Positions 1 to 10,899 of a DNA stretch of 64,000 bases are shown one piece after another. The position numbers and the translations under genes were made by a program. This stretch comes from Coriaria nepalensis (lineage: Eukaryota > Streptophyta > Magnoliopsida > Cucurbitales > Coriariaceae), in the NCBI GenBank assembly GCA_027186245.1, contig CP114482.1, forward strand, positions 18,495,209 to 18,559,208, given 5' to 3'. How positions within the stretch are numbered: position 1 is the first letter of the stretch; every line of letters starts with the position of its first letter. Below the pieces are notes generated by a model that made no database searches, was not told where the DNA came from, and saw only the letters and a list, made by a program, of their open reading frames with translations.

Positions 1-2270
1 TCAAACACTACTCTCACGCATCACATGCTAATGATCTTGTTAAGACCAGTATGCATTTGTTTTATCTTGTATTGATGTCAACGAGTCTTTTAAAGACTAA
101 ATAAATCATTTGGAGGCCATTGGAGCGAATGTTATTTTCGAATTTCAAACACGACTTTCGCGCATAGCTTGCATATGATTTTTTGAAGGCAAGTATGAAT
201 TTGTTGAATCTTAGAATCATCATCTCAATGAGTCTTTGAAACTCATTAATTCATTTGAAAGCAAATAAAACAAATTATATTTTCGTACTTCGAACCCGAC
301 ATTCATACATAACTTGCTAATGATCATTTTAGGGCAAGTATTCATTTGTTTTATTTGAGTTTCATGTCAATGAGTCTTTTCAAGTCTCTAATTTATTTGA
401 AAGAAATTCGAAGGAATTCTATTTTTGCACTTCAAACACTACTTTCGCGCATTACATTCTAATGATCTTTTTAAGACAAGTATGCATTTGTTTTATCTTA
501 TATTGATGTCAATGAGTCTTTTCAAGACACTACATAATTTTGAAGCCATTGGAGCAAATGCTATTTTCGCATTTCAAACACGACTATCGCACATAGCTTG
601 CATATGATTTTTTGAAGGCAAGTATAAATTTGTTTTATCATAGAGTCATCATCTTAATGACTCTTCGAAAGTCACTAATTAATTTGAAACCAATTAAAAT
701 GAATTCTATTTTCGCACTTCGAACCCGACTTTCGTACATAACTTGCTAATGATCATTTATGGGCAAGTATGCATTTTTTTATTTGAGAATCATGTCAATG
801 AGTCTTTTCACCTCTCTAATTTATTTGAAAGCAGTTCGAACGAATTCTATTTTTGCACTTCAAACACTAATTTCGTGAGTCACTTGCTAATGATCTTTTT
901 AACACAAGTATGCATTTGTTTTATCTTATATTCATGTCAACGAGCCTCTTCAAGACAATATATCATCTTAAAGCCATAGGAATGAATTCTATTTTGGCAT
1001 TTCAAACATGACTTTCGCGTATAGAGTGCAAATGATGTTTTGAAGGCAAGTATGAATTTGTTTTATCTTAGAGTGATCATCTCAGTGACTCTTTGAAAGT
1101 CACTAATTCATTTGAAAGAAGTTAAAATGAATTCTATTTTCGCACTTCGAACCCGACTTTCGTACATAACTTGCTAATGATCATTTTAGGGCAAGTATTC
1201 ATTTGTTTTATTTGAGATTCATGTTAATGAGTATTTTCAAGTCTCTAACTTATTTGAAAGAAATTTGAATGAATACTATTTTCGCATTTCAAACACGACT
1301 ATCACGCATAGCTTGCATATGACTTTTTGAAGGCAAGTATGAATTTGTTTAATCTTAGAGTCATTATCTCAATGACTCTTTGAGAGTCACTAATTGATTT
1401 GGAAGCAATTAAAATGAATTTTATTTTCGCACCTCGAATCCGACTTTCGTACATAACTTGTTAATGGTCATTATAGGGAAAGTATTCATTTGTTTTATTT
1501 GAAATTCATGTCAATGTGTCTTTTCAAGTCTCTAATTCATTTGAAAGAAATTCGAACGAATTCTATTTTTGTACTTTAAACACTACTATCGCGCATCACA
1601 TGCTAATGATATTTTTAAGACAAGTATACATTTGTTTTATCTTATATTGATGTCAATGAGTCTCTTGAAAACAATAAATAATTTGGAAGTGACTGGAGCA
1701 AATACTATTTTCGCATTTCAAACATGACTATCGCGCATAGCTTGCATATGACTTTTTGAAGGCAAGTATGAATTTGTTTAATCTTAGAGTCATCATCTCA
1801 ATGACTCTTTGAAAGTCACTAATTGATTTCAAACCAATTAAAATGAATTTTATTTTCGCAGTTCGAACCCGACTTTCATACATAACTTTCTAATGATCAT
1901 TTAAGAGCATGTATGCTTCTGTTTTATTTGAGAATCATGTCAATAAGTCTTTTCAAGTCACTAAATCATTTGAAAGAAATTCGAACAATTTCTATTTTTG
2001 CACTTCAAACACAACTTTCAAGCATCACATGCTAATGATCTTTTTAAGACAAGTATACATTTGTTTTATCTTATATTGATGTCAATGAGTCTTTTGAAAA
2101 CAATAAATAATTTGGAAGTGATTAGAGCAAATACTATTTTCGCATTTCAAACACGACTATCGCGCATAGCTTGCATATGACTTTTTGAAGGCAAGTATGA
2201 ATATTTTTAATCTTAGAGTCATCATCTCAATGAGTCTTTGAAACTCATTAATTCATTTGAAAGCAATTAA
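1..2270 (+). repeat. Divergent monomer block, left edge
   Basis: Ordinary A-B-C monomers with no obvious higher-order unit. C monomers here mix two states of the internal dyad (ATGAGTC/ACTCAT and ATGACTC/AGTCAC). The trimer register breaks once: an A-type monomer beginning near 1139 runs straight into a C monomer at 1281, and its last bases (GAATACTATT) look like the end of a B. It is therefore an A/B recombinant or has lost a B. As a result B monomers at 425 and 1998 are 11 monomers apart (1,573 bp) instead of a multiple of three. Confidence 0.85.
2229..2249 (+). other. Monomer C dyad, second state (7 bp arms)
   Basis: AATGAGT and ACTCATT flank the 7-base spacer CTTTGAA. Compared with the common state, C-to-G in the left arm is matched by G-to-C in the right arm, and a further C-to-T adds a pair. 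This state recurs in most C monomers of 0.2-6.5 kb and again near 62.95 and 63.68 kb, some with one mismatch. Confidence 0.85.
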
Positions 2271-5200
2271 AATGAATTCTATTTTCGCACTTCGAACCCG
2301 ACTTTCATTCATAACTTTCTAATGATCATTTAAGGGCATGTGTGCGTCTGTTTTATTTGAGAATCATGTCAATAAGTTTTTTCAAGTCACTAATTCATTT
2401 GAAAGAAATTCGAACAAATTTTATTTTTGCACTTCAAACACAACTTTCACGCATCACTCGCTAATGACCTTTTTAAGACAAGTATGCATTTGTTTTATCT
2501 TATATTCATGTCAATGAGTCGTTTCAACACAATAAATCATTTGGAAGCCATTATAGCGAATATTATTTTTGCATTTCAAACACGACTTTCGCGCATAGCT
2601 TGCATATGATTTTTTGAAGGCAAGTATGAATTTGTTTAGTCTTAGAGTCATCATCTCAATGAGTCTTTGAAACTCATTAATTCATTTGAAAGAAATGAAA
2701 ATGAATTCTATTTTCGCACTTCGAACCCGAGTTTCATACATAACTTGCTAATGATCATTTTAGGGCAAGTATTCATTTGTTTTATTTGAGATTAATGTCA
2801 ATGAGTCTTTTCAAGTCACTAATTGATTTGAAACAAATTCGAACGAATTCTATTTTTAAACTTCAAACACTACTTTCGCGAATCACTTGCTAATGAGCTT
2901 TTGAAGACAATTATGCATTTGTTTGATCATATATTTATGTCAATGAGCCTTTTCAAGACAATAAGTCATTTGGAAGCCATTGGAGTGAATATTATTTTCG
3001 CATTTCAAACACGACTTTCGGGCATAGTTTGCACATTATTTTTTGAAGGCATGTATGAATTTGTCTAATCTTAGAGTCATCATCTCAATGAGTCTTTGAA
3101 ACTCATAAATTCATTTTAAAGCAAATAAAACGAATTCTATTTTCGCACTTTGAACCCGACTTTCGTACATAACTTGCTAATGATCCTTTTAGGGCAAGTA
3201 TTCATTTGTTTTATTTGATATTCATGTCAATGAGTCATTTTAAGTCACTAATTCATTTAAAAGAAATTTGAACGAATTCTATTTTTTGCACTTCAAACAC
3301 TAATTTCGCGCATCACTTGCTAATGATGTTTTGAAGACAATCATGCTTTTTTTTAATGTTACATTCATGTTAATAAGCCTCTTCAAGACAATATATCATT
3401 TTAAAGCTATAGGAATGATATCTATTTTGGCATTTCAAACATGACTTTCGCGTATAGCGTGCAAATGATCTTTTGAAGGCAAGTATGAATTTGTTTTATC
3501 TTAGAGTGATCATCTCAATGACTCTTCGAAAGAAACTAATTCATTTGAAAGAAGTTAAAATGAATTCTATTTTCGCACTTCGAACCCGACTTTCATTCAT
3601 AACTTTCTAATGATCATTTAAGGGCATGTGTGCATCTGTTTTATTTGAGAATCATGTCAATAAGTTTTTTCAAGTCACTAATTCATTTGAAAGAAATTCG
3701 AACAAATTTTATTTTTGCACTTCAAACACAACTTTCACGCATCACATGCTAATGATCTTTTTAAGACAAGTATGCATTTGTTTTATCTTGTATTCATTTC
3801 AATGAGTCTTTTCAAGACAATAAATCATTTGGACGCCATCGGAGCGAATGTTTATTTCGAATTTCAAACACGACTATCGCGCATAGCTTGCATATGATTT
3901 CTTGAAGGCAAGTATGAATTTGTTTAATCTTAGAGTCATCATCTCAATGAGTCTTTGAAACTCATTAATTCATTTGAAAGGAAATAAAACAAATTCTATT
4001 TTCGTACTTCGAACCCGACTTTCGTACATAACTTGCTAATGATCATTTTAGGGCAAGTATTCATTTGTTTTATTTGAGATTAATGTCAATGAGTCTTTTC
4101 AAGTCACTAATTGATTTGAAACAAATTCGAACGAATTCTATTTTTAAAATTCAAACACTACTTTCACGAATCACTTGCTAATGAGCTTTTGAAAACAATT
4201 ATGCATTTGTTTGATCATATATTTATGTCAATGAGCCTTTTCAAGACAATAAGTCATTTGGAAGCCATTGGAGCGAATATTATTTTCGCATTTCAAACAC
4301 GACTTTCGGGCATAGTTTGCACATTATTTTTTGAAGGCGTGTATGAATTTGTCTAATCTTAGAGTCATCATCTCAATGAGTCTTTGAAACTCATAAATTC
4401 ATTTTAAAGCAAATAAAACGAATTCTATTTTCGCACTTTGAACCCGACTTTCGTACATAACTTGCTAATGATCCTTTTAGGGCAAGTATTCATTTGTTTT
4501 ATTTGATATTCATGTCAATGAGTCATTTTAAGTCACTAATTCATTTAAAAGAAATTTGAACGAATTCTATTTTTTGCACTTCAAACACTAATTTCGCGCA
4601 TCACTTGCTAATGATGTTTTGAAGACAATCATGCTTTTTTTTAATGTTACATTCATGTTAATAAGCCTCTTCAAGACAATATATCATTTTAAAGCTATAG
4701 GAATGATATCTATTTTGGCATTTCAAACATGACTTTCGCGTATAGCGTGCAAATGATCTTTTGAAGGCAAGTATGAATTTGTTTTATCTTAGAGTGATCA
4801 TCTCAATGACTCTTCGAAAGAAACTAATTCATTTGAAAGAAGTTAAAATGAATTCTATTTTCGCACTTCGAACCCGACTTTCATTCATAACTTTCTAATG
4901 ATCATTTAAGGGCATGTGTGCGTCTGTTTTATTTGAGAATCATGTCAATAAGTTTTTTCAAGTCACTAATTCATTTGAAAGAAATTCGAACAAATTTTAT
5001 TTTTGCACTTCAAACACAACTTTCACGCATCACATGCTAATGATCTTTTTAAGACAAGTATGCATTTGTTTTATCTTGTATTCATTTCAATGAGTCTTTT
5101 CAAGACAATAAATCATTTGGACGCCATCGGAGCGAATGTTTATTTCGAATTTCAAACACGACTATCGCGCATAGCTTGCATATGATTTCTTGAAGGCAAG

Positions 5201-5310
5201 TATGAATTTGTTTAATCTTAGAGTCATCATCTCAATGAGTCTTTGAAACTCATTAATTCATTTGAAAGGAAATAAAACAAATTCTATTTTCGTACTTCGA
5301 ACCCGACTTT
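2270..5310 (+). repeat. 1,288 bp nonamer, two near-identical copies plus partial
   Basis: Sequence from about 2,730 to 4,018 recurs at about 4,018 to 5,306 with an offset of 1,288 bp (nine monomers). Markers present in both include a B monomer with TTTTTAAA before the CTTCAAACAC or ATTCAAACAC block, a poly-T run after CAATCATGC and CATTTGGACGCCATCGGAGC. The offset extends left to about 2,270 (the GGGCATGTGTGCGTCTG motif near 2,335, 3,622 and 4,910), but the sequence between about 2,430 and 2,730 is more divergent. Both main copies look nearly identical by eye, which indicates a recent duplication. Confidence 0.85.
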
Positions 5311-6713
5311 CGTACATAACTTGCTAATGATCATTTTAGGGCAAGTATTCATTTGTTTTATTTGAGATTCATGTCAATGAGACTTTTCAAGTCTCTAATT
5401 CATTTGAAAGAAATTCGAACGAATTATATTTTTGCACTTCAAACACTACTTTCGCGCATTACATTCGAATTATCTTTTAAAGACAAGTATGCATTTGGTT
5501 TATCTTAGATTGATGTCAATGAGTCTTTTCAAGACAATAAATAATTTGGAAGCCATTGGAGCAAATACTATTTTCGCATTTCAAACACGACTATCGCGCA
5601 TAACTTGCATATGATTTTTTGATCGCAAGTATAAATTTGTTTTATCTTAGAGTCATCATCTCAATGACTCTTCGAAAGTCACTTTAATTTGAAACCAATT
5701 AAAATGAATTTTATTTTCGCACTTCGAACCCGACTTTCGTACATAACTGGCTAATGATCATTTAAGGGCAAGTATGCATTTTTTTATTTGAGAATCATGT
5801 CAATGAGTCTTTTCACCTCTCTAATTTATTTGAAAGCAATTCGAACGAATTCTATTTTTGCACTTCAAACACTAATTTCGTGAGTCACTTGCTAATGATC
5901 TTTTTAACACAAGTATGCATTTGTTTTATCTTATATTCGTGTCAACGAGCCTCTTCAAGACAATATATCATTTTAAAGCTATAGGAATGAATTCTAGTTT
6001 GGCATTTCAAACATGACTTTCACGTATAGCGTGCAAATGATCTTTTGAAGGCAAGTATGAATTTGTTTTCTCTTAGAGTGATCATCTCAATGACTCTTTG
6101 AAAGTAACTAATTCATTTGAAAGAATTTAAATGAATTCTTTTTTCGCACTTCGAACCCGACTTTCGTACCTAACTTGCTAATGATCATTTTAGGGCATGT
6201 GTGCATCTGTTTTATTTGAGAATGATGTCAATAAGTCTTTTCAAGTCACTAATTCATTTGAAAGAAATTCGAACAAATTCTATTTTTCCACTTCAAACAC
6301 AACTTTCACGCATCACATGCTAATGATCTTTTTAAGACAAGTATGCATTTGTTTTATCTTGTATTCATGTCAATGAGTCTTTTCAAGACAATAAATCATT
6401 TGGAGGCCATCGGAGCGAATGTTTATTTCGAATTTCAAACACGACTTTCGCGCATAGCTTGCATATGATTTTTTGAAGGTAAGTATGAATTTGTTTAATC
6501 TTAGAGTCATCTTCTCAATGAGTCTTTGAAACTAATTAATTCATTTGAAAGGAAATAAAACAAATTCTATTTTCGTACTTCGAACCCGACTTTCGTACAT
6601 AACTTGCTAATGATCATTTTAGGGGAAGTATTCATTTGTTTTATTTGAGATTCATGTCAATGAGTCTTTTCAAGTCTCTAATTCATTTGAAAGAAAGTCG
6701 AATGAATTCTATT

Positions 6714-6892
6714 TTTGCAATTCAAACACTACTTTCGCACATTACATTCTAATGACACTTGCTAATGATCATTTTAAGGGAAGTATGCATTTTTTTGAAT
6801 GCAAGTATAAATTTGTTTTATCTTAAGTCATCATCTCAATGACTCTTTGAAAGTCACTAATTCATTTGAAACCAATTAAAATGAATTCTATT
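6714..6892 (+). repeat. Three-way chimeric monomer (B-left / A-middle / C-right)
   Basis: The unit opens as B (TTTGCAATTCAAACAC), reaches CATTCTAATGA near 6,755, then continues as a short A piece (CTTGCTAATGATCATTTTAA). At the T-run near 6,790 it becomes a C monomer (GAATGCAAGTATAAATTTG) and runs to the next A at 6,893. Total length is 179 bp instead of about 429 for a full trimer. Two deletions with breakpoints in shared or simple sequence would explain it. Confidence 0.8.
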
Positions 6893-7325
6893 TTCGCACT
6901 TCGAACCCGACTTTCGTACATAACTAACTTGCTAATGATTCTTAAAGGGCAAGTATGCCTTTGTTTTATTTTAGACTCATGTCAATGAGTCTTTTCATGT
7001 CACTAATTCATTTGAAACAAATTCGAACGAATTCGATTTTTGTACTTTAAACACTACTATCGCGCATCACATGCTAATGATATTTTTAAGACAAGTATAC
7101 ATTTGTTTTATCTTATATTGATGTCAACGAGTCTTTTCAAAACAATAAATAATATGGAAGGCATTGAAGCAAATACTATTTTCGCATTTCAAACACGACT
7201 ATTGCGCATAGCTTGCATATGACTTTTTGAAGGCAAGTATGAATTTGTTTAATCTTAGAGTCATTATCCCAATGACTCTTTGAAAGTCACTAATTGATTT
7301 CAAAGCAATTAAAATGAATTCTATT

Positions 7326-7467
7326 TTCGCACTTCGAACCCGACTTTCGTACATAACTTGGTAATGATCTTTTTAAGACAAGTATGCATTTGTTTTATCT
7401 TAAATTGATGTCAATGAGTCTTTTCAAGACAATAAATAATTTGGAAGCCATTGGAGCGTATACTACT
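7326..7467 (+). repeat. A/B hybrid monomer
   Basis: Starts as a normal A (TTCGCACTTCGAACCCGAC) and switches after GTAATGATC to B sequence (TTTTTAAGACAAGTATGC). It ends with the B tail before a C monomer at 7,468. Length is a normal 142 bp, as expected for unequal crossover or gene conversion at the AATGATC block shared by A and B. It removes one monomer from the register. Confidence 0.85.
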
Positions 7468-7612
7468 TTCGCATTTCAAACACGACTATCCCGCATAGCT
7501 TGCATATGATTGTTTGAATGCAAGTATAAATTTGTTTTATCTTAGAGTCATCATCTCAATGACTCTGTATAAGTCACTACTCAATTTGAAACCAATTAAA
7601 ATGAATTATATT

Positions 7613-7657
7613 TTTGCACTTCGAACCCGACTTTCATACATAACTTTATCTTCTATT
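7613..7657 (+). repeat. Truncated A monomer (45 bp)
   Basis: The first ~33 bp are the A start (TTTGCACTTCGAACCCGAC, then TTTCATACATAACT). These are joined directly to the terminal TTCTATT, and a B monomer begins at 7,658. About 97 bp of the interior is missing. Confidence 0.85.
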
Positions 7658-8113
7658 TTTACACTTCAAACACTACTTTCGCGCATCACTTGCTAATGAT
7701 CTTTTGAAGACAATTATGTTTTTGTTTTATCTTGTATTCTTGTTAATGAGCCTTTTCCAGACAATAAATCAGTTGGAAGCTATTGTAGTGATACTATTTT
7801 CCCATTTCAAGCACGACTTTCGCGTATAGCCTGCAAATGATCATTTGAGGGCAAGTATGAATTTTTTTTAACTTAGAGTCATCATCTCAATAACTCTTTG
7901 AAAGTCAGTAATTCATTTCAAACCAATTAAACCGAATTCTATTTTCGTACTTCAAACCCGACTTTCGTACATAACTTCCTAATGATCAATTAAGGGCAAG
8001 TCCGCAGTTGTTTTTTTTTTTTAGAATCATGTCAATGTGTCTTTTTACCTCTCTAATTCATTTGAAAGCAATTCGAACGAATTCTATTTTTGCACTTCAA
8101 ACACTACTTTCGC

Positions 8114-8135
8114 GAATCACTTGCGAATCAGTTGC
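8114..8135 (+). repeat. 11 bp tandem duplication in B monomer (first of series)
   Basis: GAATCACTTGC is followed by a second copy with one change (GAATCAGTTGC). A normal B monomer has a single copy. It recurs at 9411, 10708, 12006, 13303, 14602, 15900, 17198, 20210, 21938, 23235, 25676, 26972 and 28689 (22 bp each), in T3 trimers. I see it only between 8.1 and 28.7 kb. Confidence 0.9.
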
Positions 8136-8386
8136 TAATGATCTTTTTAAGACAAGTATGCATTTGTATTATCTTATATTCATGTCAATGAGCCTTTTCA
8201 AGACAATAAATTATTTGGCAGCTATTCGAATGAATTCTATTTTGGCATTTCAAGCACGACTTTGGCGTATAGCCTGCAAATAATCTTTTGAAGGCAAGTA
8301 TGAATATGTTTTATCTTAGAGTCATCATCTCAATGACACTTTAAAAGTCAGTAATTCATTTGAAACTAATTAAAATGAATTCTATT

Positions 8387-9683
8387 TTCGCACTTCGAAC
8401 CCGGCTTTCATACATAGCTTGCTAATGATTCTTTAAGCGCTAGTATGCATTTGTTTTATTTGAGATTCATGTCAATGAGTCGTTTTAAGTCACTAATTCA
8501 TTTAAAATAAATTTGAACGAATTCTATTTTTGCACTTCAAACACTACTTTCGCGAATCACTTGCTATTGATCTTTTTAAGACAATTATGCTTTTGTTTTA
8601 TCTTGTATTCATGTCAATGAGCCTTTTCAAGACAATAAATCATTTGGAAGCTATTGTAATGAATACTATTTTCCCATTTCAAGCACGACTTTCGCGTATA
8701 GTTTGCAAATGATCTTTTGAAGGCAAGTATGAATCTTTTTTATCTTAGTGTCATCATCTCAATGACTCTTTGAAAGTCACTAATTCATTTGAAATCAATT
8801 AAAATGAATTCTATTTTCGCACTTCGAACCCGACTTTCGTACATAACTTGCTAACGATTCTCTATGGGCAAGTATGCATTTGTTTTATTTGAAATTCATG
8901 TCAATGAGTCTTTTCAAGTCACTAATTCATTTGAACGAAATTCGAACGAATTGTATTTTTTCACTTCAATCACTACTTTCGTGCATCACATGCTAATGAT
9001 CTATTTAAGACAAGTATGCATTTGTTTTATATTATATTGATTTTGAGGAGTCTTTCCAAGACAATAAATAATCTGGAAGCCATTGGAGCGAATTCTATTT
9101 TCGCATTTCAAACACGACTATCACGCATAGCTTGCAGATTATCTTTTGAAGGGGAGTATAAATTTGTTTTATCTTAGAGTCATCATCTCAATGACTCTTT
9201 AAAAGTCACTAATTAATTTGAAACCAATTAAAATGAATTCTATTTTCGCACTTCGAACCCGACTTTCGTACATAACTTGCTAATGATCATTTAAGGGCAA
9301 GTATGTAGCTGTTTTTTTTAGAGTCATGTCAATGTGTCTTTTTACCTCTCTAATTCATTTGAAAGCAATTCGAACGAATTCTATTTTTGCACTTCAAACA
9401 CTACATTTGTGAATCACTTGCGAATCACTTGCTAATGATCATTTTAAGACAAATATGCATTTGTATTATCTTATATTCATGTCAATGAGCCTTTTCAAGA
9501 CAATAAATTATTTGGAAGCAATTCGAATGAATTATATTTTGGCATTTCAAACATGCCTTTCACGTATAGCCTGCACATGATCTTTTAAAGGCGTGTATGA
9601 ATTTGTTTTATCTTAGAGTCATCATCTCAATGACACTTTGAAAGTCACTGATTCATTTGAAAGAAATTAAAATGAATTCTATT
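8387..9683 (+). repeat. Reference nonamer: T2-T1-T3 (nine monomers, 1,297 bp)
   Basis: This copy shows the nonamer organisation cleanly. Monomer starts are A 8387, B 8529, C 8671 (T2); A 8816, B 8958, C 9100 (T1); A 9245, B 9386, C 9539 (T3); the next A starts at 9684. T2 and T1 are 429 bp each. T3 is 439 bp because its B monomer carries an 11 bp tandem duplication. Diagnostic motifs: T2 has GCTAGTATGCA in A, CAATTATGCTTTTG in B and CCCATTTCAAGCACG in C. T1 has TTTGAAATTCATG in A, GCATCACATGC in B and CACGCATAGCTTGCAG in C. T3 has a poly-T tract and TTTTTACCTCTC in A, the 11 bp duplication in B and AACATGCC with GCCTGCACATG in C. Confidence 0.9.
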
Positions 9684-10899
9684 TTCCCACTTCGAACCCA
9701 ATTTTCCTACATAACTTGCTAATGATTGTTTATGGGCTAGTATGCATTTGTTTTATTTGAGATTCATGTCAATGAGTCGTTTTAAGTCACTAATTCATTT
9801 AAAATAAATTTGAACGAATTCTATTTTTGCACTTCAAACACTACTTTCACGCATCACTTGCGAATGATCTTTCGAAGATAATTATGCTTTTGTTTTATCT
9901 TGTATTCATGTCAATGAGCCTTTCCAAGACAATAAATCATTTGGAAGCTATTGTAATGAATACTATTTTCCCATTTCAAGCACGACTTTCGCGTATAGTT
10001 TGCAAATGACCTTTTGAAGGCAAGTATGAATCTTTTTTATCTTAGTGTCATCATCTCAATGACTCTTTGAAAGTCACTAATTCATTTGAAATCAATTAAA
10101 ATGAATTCTATTTTCGCACTTCGAACCCGACTTTCGTACATAACTTGCTAACGATTCTCTATGGGCAAGTATGCATTTGTTTTATTTGAAATTCATGTCA
10201 ATGAGTCTTTTCAAGTCACTAATTCATTTGAACGAAATTCGAACGAATTGTATTTTTTCACTTCAATCACTACTTTCGTGCATCACATGCTAATGATCTA
10301 TTTAAGACAAGTATGCATTTGTTTTATATTATATTGATTTTGAGGAGTCTTTCCAAGACAATAAATAATCTGGAAGCCATTGGAGCGAATTCTATTTTCG
10401 CATTTCAAACACGACTATCACGCATAGCTTGCAGATTATCTTTTGAAGGGGAGTATAAATTTGTTTTATCTTAGAGTCATCATCTCAATGACTCTTTAAA
10501 AGTCACTAATTAATTTGAAACCAATTAAAATGAATTCTATTTTCGCACTTCGAACCCGACTTTCATACATAACTTGCTAATGATCATTTAAGGGCAAGTA
10601 TGTAGCTGTTTTTTTTAGAGTCATGTCAATGTGTCTTTTTACCTCTCTAATTCATTTGAAAGCAATTCGAACGAATTCTATTTTTGCACTTCAAACACTA
10701 CATTTGTGAATCACTTGCGAATCACTTGCTAATGATCATTTTAAGACAAATATGCATTTGTATTATCTTATATTCATGTCAATGAGCCTTTTCAAGACAA
10801 TAAATTATTTGGAAGCAATTCGAATGAATTATATTTTGGCATTTCAAACATGCCTTTCACGTATAGCCTGCACATGATCTTTTAAAGGCGTGTATGAAT

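Larger units (their letters stand above)
5311..8386 (+). repeat. Rearranged satellite zone
   Basis: Still the same satellite, but monomer order and length are disturbed. It contains a 179 bp three-way chimera (6714-6892), an A/B hybrid monomer (7326-7467), an A monomer cut to 45 bp (7613-7657) and the first B monomer with the 11 bp duplication (8114-8135). No foreign sequence is seen at any breakpoint. The zone separates the 1,288 bp nonamers on the left from the 1,297 bp nonamer array on the right, so it looks like a boundary between two amplification domains. Confidence 0.8.

Noticed and set aside
425..607. Recurrent 60-92-codon open frames, all on the plus strand, once per trimer (for example starting at 425, 2427, 8530, 57117)
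   Set aside because: They lie at the same place in the B monomer, mostly begin with TTG, end at a stop in monomer C, change length with the 11 bp and other indels, and have no recognisable domain. A 429 bp period is a multiple of three, so frames recur by chance of period. No eukaryotic gene signals accompany them.
6714..7657. Insertion of a mobile element as the cause of the disturbed zone
   Set aside because: All sequence there is derived from monomers A, B and C; there are no terminal repeats, target-site duplications or foreign bases.
8387..8420. CENP-B box-like combination of TTCG and CCCG in monomer A
   Set aside because: The essential spacing of the mammalian CENP-B box is not met on either strand.
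8387..8470. Possible tRNA gene on the minus strand because of the GGGTTCGAA motif
   Set aside because: No acceptor, anticodon or T-arm stems can be formed around it, so it is not a tRNA gene; kept only as a low-interest motif.
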